Part shown: piece after piece, positions 44,109 to 54,608 of the stretch
Layout: each line of letters begins with the position of its first letter
Numbering within the stretch: the stretch's first letter is position 1
Assembly (NCBI GenBank): GCA_014904845.1
Contig: MU119225.1
Location: 298,420 to 362,419 of the forward strand
Direction of reading: 5' to 3'
DNA: 64,000 bases
From: Acephala macrosclerotiorum
Taxonomy: Eukaryota; Ascomycota; Leotiomycetes; Helotiales; Mollisiaceae
Notes under the pieces: generated by a model
What the model saw: the letters and a program-made list of their open reading frames with translations, nothing else
What the model was told of the DNA's origin: nothing
Databases searched by the model: none
Position numbers and translations under genes: made by a program

Positions 44109-45000
44109 ATGGCGGAGACACCTATATCTCCACTTTTGCACTTTCGAAATCCAAGCACCATCGCCTACCTTCCCTTAGTTAAGCAGCCCGACGCAAGAAA
44201 GCTTAGTAGATTTAGCGATTTTTTCGATGGAGTTACGATTGGAGATATGGGGACACGCTTGTGATGAGCCACAAGTGGTTGATATCTGGGCGGTTTATTG
44301 CCTCGAACGTGGTAACGACGACACTGGTTATCTTCCAGCAGATGGGAAGGGAGACTGTGGAACCTTCTCCAGTCATTGTTAATCCCTAGCGCTGCTTTGC
44401 GTCACCAAAGAAGCACGTTTGGAAAACATTTCAAGTTCGAACACGCAATGGAATACCCACTTTACCCTCATTTCAAGGCAACCACTCCTCCAACAGTATG
44501 GGTCAGCTGGAGCATGATCTTATCTTTCCTTGATTGAGTACTTTGGAGACATAGGCAATTTCATGTACAAGCACTACGGCGGTAGTGCACGTCGAATAGC
44601 CCTGCCAACAACCTACTTGAGATCAATCCCGACTGTCTCTGATAGAGAGTGGCCCCGCGAGGATTGGCTCTCGGACCACTTCGATTCTGTCACCGAGATT
44701 GTTGTTTACGATGTACCGGACAAACTTCGAGCTGATCGATACTTTGTTGTCGATCATTAATATCGTTTCCATTTCACGATATCCAAGATAGATCTGCTTG
44801 GAGAGGGAGGTTTGCCACCAGCTCTGGGGAATGCTACAATTCCGCACCGCAACTTCTTGATGGACAAGCTCGCTACCATAGTGAAAGAAAGGGCGAAGAA
44901 GATGTCTCCTAGCGACGACTGGAAGCCTCCAGCAGTGAGGTTTGGCGTGTTACAGATTGAAGACGGTAAAGGGGCGCCTGATCGGTATTCGAATTTATGA
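44109..45000 (+). pseudogene. 2EXR-domain gene relic C
   Basis: Pieces of a 2EXR protein in several frames, in the order seen in the intact gene at 53718-54608: FSMELRLEIWGHACDEPQVV (2EXR), then KFEHAMEYPLYPHF and PPTVWVSWSMIL (intact copy PPFVWVNWSRDI). Next is GSARRIALPTTYL with SVTEIVVYDVPDKL (intact copy ETRRFALATNMVL and SEVIIYDCP), and last a C-terminal piece ending WKPPAVRFGVLQ. Stops and frame changes separate all of them. The ATG at 44109 opens a short frame that no longer connects. Clearly the remains of a paralogue, on the opposite strand to the other groups. Confidence 0.65.
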
Positions 45001-46039
45001 GGATAGTAAGAATATCGCTTTGGTTTGTCGCGACGAGAAGATGTAGGAAGAAGGATAGACACTCAAGCTTGTTGAATCTGGTCTAGACTTGGTAGATTGA
45101 AAGAATATGTTCGGTGTCCATGTATTTCCTCTCGTCTTGTCTTCTGTTAGCTCGCTTACTTTGCAATATGAAACGCATCATACACAAGAACACCTCTCAC
45201 TCTCAGTCACGTCTGAGAAAGGGTACACAGCGGAGCTTCTATTATCTTATTAGTGTTTTCGAGGACTCTCGGCTTTATTCTTACACGGACATTGGTTGGT
45301 TCTCGAATTATCGACCTCTTCAGTTCACTATATCGGTCAGTATCGTACAAGCCCAAGGACGAACTTCAGAACGCTTGATGGTGGAACTTGCGACAGACCT
45401 AGTAGAATATGCTCAAGAAAAGTTCCCAGGTGGGGTTGGAAAATACCAGAATTGAGCTTCAACGACCTCATAATTGAGGGTTGGTGACATTGCTTTCGAG
45501 CTGAGAGGAAGATCTAAAGAAGGCGTTCGCTGTCTAGAACTGTCCAAGAACTTGTTGGAAGATCTGCATCAATGTCAATGGAAGATGTGGCTAGGGTTCT
45601 TTGCGAGGGATGATGCTGGTGTACCGTATCAATGCGGGACTTTCTACTTGTATGCGTTGGACTCAATGATTTAGCAGAAGAAGATTGTGGGAAAAGAGCT
45701 TCTCTGTTCCTTTTCGTCTTTCTGCCTTTTTTCAACTTGTCTCCTCAGTCATTTTGTAAGATATCATAGACTTTGCGCATGGTCATCCTCATACCATGTC
45801 CATCGTAGTGTTTAGTTTCTGGAATGATCCTAACTGATAACAAGCATTACCCTCAGAGTGGCCGATATCCAAATAAAACCGGGGGAAGGATTTCTTAGCA
45901 TTGAGTCGTAAAAAGCAAACCAACTTGCAGATTTGGGTTCCCCGTACCTGCATGAGCTTTTCTGCAAACTCTTGCTGCCACCAGCCACTTCTTCCCCTGA
46001 GTTAATTGCTTGTGACGGCCACTTGAGAGATATAGTTGT
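45001..46039. other. Intergenic with unidentified coding-like pieces
   Basis: Frames at about 45294-45455 (GWFSNYRPLQFTISVSIVQA) and 45474-45674 (CLELSKNLLEDLHQCQWKMW) look protein-like but are in different frames and match nothing I know. They may be another decayed gene. Confidence 0.3.
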
Positions 46040-46879
46040 TTGAAGTCAGCTCGATTCTCTCTTCTGAAACGAGCCAATACAACTCCTGTCAAGAAGTTTC
46101 CTCTGACAGTTCTCAAGGAGACTATGCCGGCTTTGATTCAGCCGAATTCCAGGACTTCGAAAGCTACCCCTTGGGCTGAGACTCAAGATATGGGACATGG
46201 CTTGCTCGGGACCACGCATAATCGACCTCTGGGATCTTTAGTTGATGAAGATGGTGGACGAAATTTGTTTGAGTGCCTGCAAAGGAGAGCCTTTTGCACG
46301 CCGCACCCACGCCAAAGCCCACCTGCGATATTGTATGTTTCACGAGAAGCTTGACGAGTTTGACGAAAGTACTATAAGCTTGTGTTCGGAACCGAGTACG
46401 AGGATGGAGAAGATTAGTTCTCCATTGAGATAACGACAGCTCCGGAAATCTGGGTGAACTGGAAGCGCGACATTCTGCTCCCCGCACCATTTAATGACAA
46501 TGACAAACTGGCTCGCGATTTGCTTTATTAGCCTATGAGACGGCTTGTATTGGATACAAGCTCATTGCAGGGCTGGCTGTGGAGTATAGATCCACATACA
46601 CTTCGTAATAAATTGGAAGACGTGATCTTGTACTGCGCGCCGGCCAAATGGCGTCGTCAAGACTTCGACCCAGAGCGTCCGATTCGTTTTGAAATCGACA
46701 TCCTTTTTGATATTTACAATTCATTGGCTATCGATTCTCACACTAGAAAGGCTCTCTTGAAAGCACGGGAGTCTGTACTGGACATTTTTGCAAGGAGAAA
46801 GGAAGAACTGACGCCACCGACCATAACCCTCGCTCTCCTGAACGGAAGGAGATTTGGGCTCGAATGTCCTCAGCGGTAA
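46040..46879 (+). pseudogene. 2EXR-domain gene relic D
   Basis: One frame stays recognisable for its whole length but contains several stops. PPAILYVSREA is followed by TGA, RV, TGA, RKYYKLVFGTEYEDGED, TAG, and then FSIEITTAPEIWVNWKRDIL and LPAPFNDNDKLARDLLY; a last TAG leads to an intact stretch 46535-46879 (MRRLVLDTSSLQGWLWSIDP...) with PPTITLALLNGRR at the end. The TGA and TAG codons fit CGA-to-TGA and CAG-to-TAG changes. The N-terminal 2EXR motif is no longer recognisable. There is no frameshift over this length, so nonsense mutations alone killed it, unlike relics A to C. Confidence 0.65.
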
Positions 46880-47159
46880 CGATGACTCTGAATAAGAGAA
46901 TTGGTGATAGAAATCGCCAAGTGGCTTGTTTTATTCAACCTCTGTAGAGCTTTCCGCATGTTGGTGAGGCTGAGAGATCGCAGGACTGATGGGCACATGG
47001 GACATTGGGTGCTTGGACACGTCCATCTCGACTCCAGAACAGGGATTCAAAAAAGGAAACAATCTTCCTCGGGAGGATCTTTTGAGGTCTTGTAGGATGA
47101 GTAGCATAGCATCAAATGTCTTGCATTGACCAAAACTTTATGAACACTCTTTACCAATA

Positions 47160-48947
47160 TCATCGCCCCAACCCAGGATCGACTTCCACTATTCCAAAAT
47201 GCTTCAGGAACCGCCCCCATACCGGCTTTCCCTCTTCCCTCTCTCCCATGGCAACAGGCCACAACACCCTTCCGGCACCATCCTCCCATCCAATGGGACA
47301 CTCCGTTCTCCCCTCTCTTTTCCAGCTCTCCTCAATCTCTGGAGCAGCACTCATATACCCCGGATCCACTGAATTAATCGCCACACGTCTCAATCGCCAT
47401 GCAGGTCCCGCTTCGGTTTCGGTCAACATATTCAGTGCGGCTTTGGTGAGGTTTGTGTGTACGTGATGTCCGCTTTTGTGGGAGTGGTGGGGGTGGGATT
47501 CGAAGATTCCTTCGCGGGAGGAGATGTTGAGGATGTAAGCTAACGGTTTCGTTGTTGGAGGGGAGGAGCGGTGAGGGGAGCCCATAATCGGAAGAAATTC
47601 GCGGGTTAGAATTAGGGGGACGAAGGTGTTGACTGAGTGCGCGGAGATGATGTCTTCATATGGGATTTCAGAGATACTTTGAACCCAAGAGGATTTTGAG
47701 GGTTCATGGGAGTTGGTAGTCAGCGTAGTGTCGTTAGAATTGGATGTTATTGTTTCATGAGTCAGTGTAACAGATATTGCGTTCGCTGAATTATGTGGCA
47801 ATTGCTTTGGTGGATCGGGTCCGGATCCAAGGAGTCTTGAAGCCTGGACACCTCCTCGAACTCGTGACTCATAGCCAGATGAAACAAGTAAGAAAGTCCC
47901 AGTTGGGTTTGGGTGTTCAAGTGCAAGTCGTCGTTCGTCCTGGACCGCTTGTCTCTCTTTCTCCAATGGATCCGTCAAGGTCTGAGCCGCGTTGTTGACC
48001 AGAATGTCAAGCTTTACCTCTCCATTCTCACTCCATTCCCTTAACTGCTCTTTCACAACAGCCACGAGCTGGAATACGTCAGTAGCAGCTCTGAAGTCTG
48101 CACCGACAATCCTCAACCTCTCTTTCCAAGTTTTCCAGTCATTCTCCGCTAAGTATCGGGTCTCTGCATCACGCGGATATCGTGTCGAAACGATGACCTT
48201 CGCCCCACATCTCAGCAGCCGGAGCGCTGTGTGGTATCCCAAGTTCAGTCGCCCACCTGTGACCAGTGCGGTGCGACCTAGAAGCTGGAGGTTTGAGGGT
48301 AGTGAGAGAGCGCTGGACGCGAGGTTGAAGTCTCCGCATTGTTGACATAGGGCGGAGTATTGTGGATGATGAGACACAAGCCAGAATTGACAGATGTAAC
48401 ATTTCTTTTCAGCTTTTGTTCCTGGTTTAGAACCTTGATTCAATTTGTGTTTTCGTCCAGGCTTTTGAGGTTTTGCATCGTCCGGCGGATGGGGCTCCAT
48501 CAGATGGGCCGAAAGGGTACGGAGAACATCCTCGAGTGGAGTCTTGAGGTTGATGTCACCCACGCTCTGGGTCTTGACGCAATGGGACAGCACTCGTAAT
48601 GTGGTCTCCACATCCACTCTCTCGAGTTCTTTCTCTTCGAATTCAGCACTCGGAAGCTTCTCGTGTCTTGAAAACTGGTTCATCCGGGCTGAGTATGCTT
48701 TGATGCCTTGGACGATTCCAGAATACTGTGCTCGAGTGATCGAGGGACCATAACTGGCAGTCTCGGGACATAATTCCTTCGCAATGGCATCGCACGCTTC
48801 TGAATTCGCAGATGGAAGATAATGTACAAGCAGGCTTGGAATTTTATGTGCTTTGCAAAGGTCTTGGTCGTACCGAATTTGTGCAGCAATAGTGGACGTA
48901 CTTGAAGTGGCGACAAATTCGCGACACGCTGCTTCTGAATTCAACAT
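47160..48947 (-). CDS. Noncanonical SDR with C4 zinc-ribbon-like motif (595 aa)
   Basis: An intronless minus-strand frame; the ATG at 48947 (MLNSEAACREF) is the first real start. Residues 1-170 are a helical region without known domain. Residues 183-204 hold CYIC...CQQC, a four-cysteine motif resembling a zinc ribbon. Residues about 222-560 are a short-chain dehydrogenase domain: TALVTGGRLNLGYHTA (cofactor loop, 230-237), LDILVNNAAQT, ILNISSREG and SVDPGYMSAAP. The usual catalytic YxxxK reads TNLTK, so Tyr is replaced by Thr; the same TN..K pattern occurs in related eukaryotic SDRs that carry the C4 motif. A Ser/Thr-rich insert lies between the Asn motif and the Ser strand. Enzymatic activity is therefore uncertain. 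Confidence 0.82.
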   Translation of the reverse strand: MLNSEAACREFVATSSTSTIAAQIRYDQDLCKAHKIPSLLVHYLPSANSEACDAIAKELCPETASYGPSITRAQYSGIVQGIKAYSARMNQFSRHEKLPSAEFEEKELERVDVETTLRVLSHCVKTQSVGDINLKTPLEDVLRTLSAHLMEPHPPDDAKPQKPGRKHKLNQGSKPGTKAEKKCYICQFWLVSHHPQYSALCQQCGDFNLASSALSLPSNLQLLGRTALVTGGRLNLGYHTALRLLRCGAKVIVSTRYPRDAETRYLAENDWKTWKERLRIVGADFRAATDVFQLVAVVKEQLREWSENGEVKLDILVNNAAQTLTDPLEKERQAVQDERRLALEHPNPTGTFLLVSSGYESRVRGGVQASRLLGSGPDPPKQLPHNSANAISVTLTHETITSNSNDTTLTTNSHEPSKSSWVQSISEIPYEDIISAHSVNTFVPLILTREFLPIMGSPHRSSPPTTKPLAYILNISSREGIFESHPHHSHKSGHHVHTNLTKAALNMLTETEAGPAWRLRRVAINSVDPGYMSAAPEIEESWKREGRTECPIGWEDGAGRVLWPVAMGEREEGKPVWGRFLKHFGIVEVDPGLGR

Positions 48948-49375
48948 TCTTCCACGCTTCTTGTGCGAGCACAATTAAATGAAAAATACGAGAGAACGCT
49001 TTTTCATGAATTTATTTGTAGGTTGAGAAAAAGGTGCTGTGACTCGGCAGACATTCAGCCTGTGCTGACATAAGGCAGCGCGGGGCATTTACTCGGTGTG
49101 ACTCTACTCTCCTGATATTTGCTTCCAGCAGCTTCTCTCTCTGTGACTGTTCTATCGCTCTATCATTCTATCAATTGATCATATCTCTCTCCAAAATTCT
49201 TCATTTACAATTCTCCTACCTTCAATTATAAAAGCAAACCGCGCCCAGATTGATTCTGACAGTAGGGTCCGCGTCTTCCTATTCCACCACGCGGGCAGCA
49301 AAACTCTCACCTTTTGCATTGATCTGGGGAATAGTTTGCTGTTTACAGGCTGCCAAATTCTGGAGTCCAACAAAT
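48948..49375. promoter_or_regulatory. Divergent upstream region of the SDR and F-box-like genes
   Basis: Start codons at 48947 (minus) and 49376 (plus) point away from each other. A tataaaag word at 49227-49234 lies about 145 bp before the plus-strand start. Confidence 0.45.
49227..49234 (+). promoter_or_regulatory. TATA box of the F-box-like gene
   Basis: The word tataaaag sits in an A/T- and pyrimidine-rich stretch about 145 bp before the ATG at 49376. Confidence 0.4.
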
Positions 49376-50763
49376 ATGGAATTCGTACAACCCAATCGAC
49401 CACCGGCTTTCATCAATGGTCTGACCCGTTTACCTCGCGAATTGGTGCACCGAGTCTTGGACGACCTCCCTCTCATCAAGGTCCTGCAGATCATCTCTCA
49501 TAAGATCCCTTACCTCGATGAATGTGTCAAATCCCACCTGAGCTATCGAAGGGTATTCCCTTCTCAAAGAGAAATCGACAGTAGGTGATGTCCGAACGAA
49601 TTGATGCCCTATTGACACGACGGCATTTTGTCTACACACATCCGCCCCTCCTCCTGCTTTTTCAATCCTCTCCATATACCCCAAGAAAACAACAAGAGCC
49701 GAATGCTAATGCCTCATACCAGGTACAGCAGAAATCTTCATCCTACACCGAGATATCTGCCGCTGGAAATGCATATCTCTCACCCAAGGCCACCTCTTCA
49801 TGACTTCGCACCCGTCTTCGCCCAGACAATTATACTCGACACAATCATATGTCTATGGGTACATGTCTTCTAGTCAGCTCGCTTGTACACACGCATTCAT
49901 GAACGACGAGATAAAAAAGCATATGACTCTGCAAGACAGCGAGGTAGAGGTTCTGACACTGGTTGCATCTGAGCCTCTGCCCTCTTTTTATAGTGGCCTC
50001 GAAGAATTGGAAATATGGAGAGGTATGTTTCCATCTTGTGAAACAACATTCGTCAAAATCGATTGCCCATCCTTCCTCAACTTCTGCATCATTAATTACA
50101 AACTTATTCTAACCTACTCGCAGCTCGATGGGAATGGATCAAAGATGCAAAAATCGAATACAACAAAGCAAAAGCAGCGCAATGGTTCAAAGCCGCAGAT
50201 TTGATAGAAAGCAACTCTGGTAACTGATGCTGAAGAAACCACTCGATCCCAGCCAAGGTCCTCCTCGACCCAACACAGCACACATTGCAGCCGATTTCCG
50301 GCGCACTGCGAACAAGATTTTGAAACATCGCCAATTTGGTCCGTATGGAGATACCTGTCGCGCCAATATCAACGGTCTCATCTTGGTTCCCTACAATCGA
50401 TTCCTCTGGAAATTCCTCGATGGCGTTAAGCAGTGTCCACCAGAGACCTTCAATTATGCCGAAGAGATCTTAGCGAACTTGGAAGTGGTGCTGGCTGGTC
50501 TGACGAACGTTGATACAGGGCCCACTGGAATTGCGAATCGTATCGACTGGGGTCCGGAGAAGCCTGTGTTTCTCGTCAAGAAACACAGCGAGCCGGGTTT
50601 GCATTGGTGTCCATTGAAGAGTCTTCGTCGAATTGATTCGAGAGAGCTAGAGTGGTTGGAGGCATTTCTGAGGGTGGTTACGTGGATGGAAGAGAATGTG
50701 GAGGTGGATTCCGAAGCTGATGTGACAGCGTTAGAGTTGAATACTCTGAAGTTGGGCGTTTGA
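49376..50763 (+). CDS. F-box-like protein (361 aa)
   Basis: Four exons keep frame: 49376-49580, 49723-50022, 50124-50219 and 50279-50763, total 1086 nt. The N terminus (LTRLPRELVHRVLDDLPLIKVLQI) fits an F-box, the Skp1-binding helix bundle of SCF ubiquitin ligase substrate receptors. Following residues include ICRWKCISL and EEIL.NLEVVL-type helices but no LRR, WD40 or other known substrate domain. Introns 1 and 2 have good branch sites (gctaat, ctaac); intron 3 (59 bp, gtaact donor) is weaker, with an alternative acceptor 12 bp further on in the same frame. Its start lies 0.4 kb from the divergent SDR gene. The F-box call is by motif only. Confidence 0.65.
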
Positions 50764-51329
50764 AGCGTAAAGGTCCCATCTGACCATGGCCTGCGTTGAC
50801 AGATGATCTTGGCCAAAGGCACGAGCCCGGGGTTCTGGCCTGAAAGAAGCAGGAGAGAACGAGAGTAGATAGGAGAGACTTTTTCCTACGTGTAAGAGGA
50901 CCTAGAAAGAATAAAACTACCCGTCTTATGATCTCAATTGCACTTGTCTCAACCAAACGCTCTTCATCCTTGCATTTCAGATGCAAAAATCCATGCATAC
51001 TGTCCCTAGGGATCAAGTGTATAGTTCCATTGACAAGACATAGACATACTTAGTTTTGGCTAAGCAAATACAGTAATGTCTGACCTCATATTGGAACATT
51101 TGGCCCACAGAGGTTCGGCAAAATTGATGCATATTGACTCCAGGGTTGCCCAGAATATGCGGCACGGCGGTTCAGCGGTTTGAGAGCTTCTGGATATCAT
51201 AACAGAGTCCTCGGCAACCAAGAGGCACGTCCTTCCGCCATTCAACTATTCGACCACAAGGTGTGGTAAAGTAGAGAGCTCGCTCATGAACTCTGTTAAG
51301 TTGGCATGTGGGAGCAGCAGCCATAACGA
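50764..51329. other. Intergenic
   Basis: 3' flanks of the F-box-like gene and of relic E. No gene seen. Confidence 0.4.
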
Positions 51330-52187
51330 TCAATCTGAGTCACTACTATCATGCTTGTGGTAATCCAGGTCTTCATCGGGTTTGAGAAGAGCGAACGTGA
51401 TAGTTGGAGTTTCCCAACTGGGGTTCAGAGGATTGTATCCTAGCTCAACGATCCTCTCTTTCGCAAATTTGTCGATGAAAAGTCGACGCCCTATGAAGAG
51501 CTTATGTCTAATAGATTCCTCTAAGACTGAGACCGCTACATCGTCATCCAGATTTTGGTTGAGGTAGGTAAGTTCGTACCGGCATGGCGTATCCTGACAC
51601 ACTAGGTGCAAATCCAGATAGGACTATGTCCATGAGAACATCATTTCCATAGCTGATGACTTCTTCCACCCAATGTGCAATTTCACTAACATTCAGCGCT
51701 AGTCACCCAACATCTCTATTAAGCAGATGCTCCAACGTGTTGTCTGCAAATCTTCGATATGGGATAGGTAATATGATGTCGCACTTCCAATTAATCCAGA
51801 TTCTTTCAGGGCCTTCGCTCTAATGGCAAAAGGTCCATGATAATCTTCCACTCCAGTGCTGAAGTCCCGCTCATGGTATTTCAGGCCGATGCGGCGTGCT
51901 TCCCGAGAAACACTCAAGACTGCTGGAGGGACAGACTCACTCTCCCAAGCGAATGGCTCCTCTTTAGGGTCTGTGTAGAAGCCATTCGTACCAGGCCTAA
52001 CTACATCGCTCAAGACCATGTCCCAAATGTTAATTATGCGTGGTTGGCAGCAAACGAGTTCCCAAATCATGACTCGGATCTCTTCTGGCAGCCTGCAGAA
52101 GCATTGGAACGATTCTAGCTACACTGAATCTTCCAGGAGATAATTTCGTACTATCTGTGACCTCATGTATGGAACGACGGTAGACAT
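51330..52187 (-). pseudogene. 2EXR-domain gene relic E
   Basis: From ATG 52187 the frame has 22 codons, then a TAG (52121-52119), then continues in the same frame with ESFQCFCRLPEEIRVMIWEL (2EXR), QPRIINIWD, and PPAVLSVSREARRIGLKYHE. A frame change near 51830 moves the RIWINWKCDIILPIPY block out of frame, followed by a stop. The block with SEIAHWVEEVISY and the C-terminal part (YELTYLNQNLDDDVAVSVLE...PTITFALLKP) end at 51330. All regions of the intact paralogue are present in order, so the copy was full-length before one nonsense change and at least one frameshift. Confidence 0.7.
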
Positions 52188-53717
52188 TCTGGTGGGAGGG
52201 CATGCGAATCGTCTCTGGTATCTTCGGTAGAAGGCCCGTGGGTGCCGTTCCTCATTGTTGCTTGGGGGAATAGGAGCTGCGATTGAAGTCTGTTGAAGAT
52301 ATCAGGGATGAAGATGTGGCGGAAGGAGAACAGGACGCGTTCGAGAACTTACCAAACAGCAGGCTTACTCTGCTGAACTGACACTGATGAGTGCAGAGAT
52401 ACTCAAGACGCGTCAAACGATCTTGAAAGACGTCGATAAATTGTTCTTTGGTATCTGCAGACACTTAGAGGGTTGGGAGACGCGTCGGTTCAGACAGGGC
52501 TAGCTCGACGCTAAGCGGCTTCTGGTTAGCCTTTTCGTTATCTCCGACTTCCCTCGATTCTGCCTGACCAGACAGCTTCCGCCAAAGTCAAAACGTTTCT
52601 TCCTAAGCTCATATGCACCTCGATCATCTTGCTACTTGTTGCTTCTGATTGTAACCAGCAGGTTTATGATATTTGTAGGTCTTTGTCTTTGCCCGCATTC
52701 TATTGTGTACCTCGAGCCCCCAATCCCTAATCCGTTAGACAGACCTGCCTCAGCTTCACAGCTCAAGACAATGCTAGCCCCGCCATTCCCGATGACGAAA
52801 TCCCTTCTCCCATACCTAGAAGACATGCCGAATTACAGCTTTGAGGAGTGAACGACGGTCACTCGTTTTGGCAAACTCCTGAGAACTACGAATCGCGATT
52901 TGGCAAATTGTTTGCTCTGAAGCACGCATACTCAACCTTTGGCAGCTGGAATTGAAAAGCGCAACACGATGAACGCATGGGTTCAGGCCTGTTCTTCGTC
53001 GTAGCGACTGCTCATGAAAGACGGACTTGATATCATGCCTTGCCGCCCAAGCCTTGTCAAGCAACTATTGGAATACAATCGTTGACGCATTGCCAATAAT
53101 TTTCGGCGTTGGTCTTCTGGTGTAGATAGTGAACAATACATTTCTGTTGAGGGCAGGTTTTATGCCCAGATCGTACCAACTCTAAAATGCAACATCAACC
53201 AAAAGACAATCGGAGTTGTGGCGCTCCCTACTGCCCCCAAAGCACTGTACCCAGCTCGAACTTCAGCTCGCAGTGGAGGGGAGCAGGAGCTCGGAGGATG
53301 AGTTGATGCGCTTTGGAATGCTGAGGAGCTTTCGGGTTAACCTTTTTCTTATATCCGAATCTCCAACTTCTTCTCGTCATCAATATCTTCATGCATTCTT
53401 GTCATTGTCATGAAATTGATGTTAGGTTATCCTTGATTTTTCCAAATTTTCCGAACAGCTTCGAGAGCTTCACCCTTCGCCAGTGTTCGAACAAGACCGG
53501 ATAGCACATGCCAGACTCCCACAAACTCCTTGCTTCCCCGGAATGATAACAAATACCATGCACACCAAAGGCCCAGCACCAGGCGCTAATGGGGCTTTAA
53601 ATATTAGAATGGGCAAATCCCTCGTTCTGGAATGCAGTTGTTGAGCAAGCCAAGGTCGAGCTTTGATATGCGACGTCCTATCGCTATACCGAGAGAATCG
53701 TATCGAAACTTTACATT
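52188..53717. other. Intergenic between 2EXR copies E and F
   Basis: No gene supported; short frames on both strands lack motifs. Confidence 0.4.
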
Positions 53718-54608
53718 CTAGGTCACCGAGTCGGGCTTTGCTTTGATGGTGAAAACAGTCTTGGGACAATCACGCGCATTGATGCGAAGGGAAGCAAATG
53801 AGATTCGAACACCCTCCCGTTTCGAGCCTTGGCTTATGGTATCCCGTTTCGAGATATAATACTGTATGTCTTGGCGTGCGTCCAGATAACGACTTCGAGT
53901 TCGCGAATCCATCACTGAGGCACGCAGCTCGTCCTCCAAATTCTCGCTAAGATATGCCAACTCAAAATGGATTCCTTGCGCTCGGGAGAAGTATTCGGGA
54001 TGGAATTCGTAGGGATGTTGGGGACAATCATAGATGATGACCTCCGAGAGACAAGGATAATACTCTTCAAGGGTGGGAAGGAAAGTTAGAACCATATTGG
54101 TAGCTAGAGCAAAGCGACGCGTCTCTTTGTGGCACAGGTCTCGGAGCATGGCATTCTCGTTGTAATATGGCGGTATTGGGAGGAAGATATCGCGACTCCA
54201 GTTCACCCAAACGAAGGGAGGACCTTCCACCGATAACTTTGTCCCGAACTCCATGGAGTAGTGGTGTTGAGCAGCGCGACGTGCTTCCCTCGATACATCC
54301 ACGATGGGGGGTTTGGAAAGGGTACCATAGGCGAAAGGGGTGCTTTCGAAAGTAGAGCACTTTGTATTCTCCCTCAGATGCTTTGGTCGGAACTGGCAGA
54401 GGTCAACCACGCGCGGTTCTGTGGAAACCATAGCCGCGTCCCAAATCATAATTCGAAGCTCCTCCGGAAGTCTGCCAAAACACTCAAATGTGGGGGCCGG
54501 GCTCCTGGTAGATGTCCTCGCGACATGCTCTCGGAGTTCAGAGTCTGTAGAGCTCGCGGGAGTGAGTTCGGAGCTGTCAGATAACGATGCACGAGCGTCG
54601 TTGGTCAT
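53718..54608 (-). CDS. 2EXR-domain protein, the intact copy (296 aa)
   Basis: An intronless minus-strand frame from ATG 54608. Residues 1-38 are a Ser/Thr-rich arm. Residues 41-72 form the 2EXR core (FECFGRLPEELRIMIWDAAM, then EPRVVDLCQF), followed by PPIVDVSREARRAAQHHYSM (100-119) and PPFVWVNWSRDIFLPIPP (130-147). Then come an ETRRFALATNMVL helix and SEVIIYDCPQHP, and the C-terminal third (YLDARQDIQYYISKRDTISQ, VRISFASLRI). The family is widespread and often expanded in fungi, with no assigned biochemistry; the domain has been compared to F-box proteins. Five decayed relatives lie within 26 kb. This is the only copy without stops or frame changes. Confidence 0.85.
   Translation of the reverse strand: MTNDARASLSDSSELTPASSTDSELREHVARTSTRSPAPTFECFGRLPEELRIMIWDAAMVSTEPRVVDLCQFRPKHLRENTKCSTFESTPFAYGTLSKPPIVDVSREARRAAQHHYSMEFGTKLSVEGPPFVWVNWSRDIFLPIPPYYNENAMLRDLCHKETRRFALATNMVLTFLPTLEEYYPCLSEVIIYDCPQHPYEFHPEYFSRAQGIHFELAYLSENLEDELRASVMDSRTRSRYLDARQDIQYYISKRDTISQGSKREGVRISFASLRINARDCPKTVFTIKAKPDSVT

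Noticed and set aside
10438..48947. Secondary-metabolite cluster (aldo-keto reductase, P450, SDR, hydrolase, Zn2Cys6 factor)
   Set aside because: These genes are spread over 38 kb with housekeeping genes between them, and there is no PKS, NRPS, terpene synthase or transporter.
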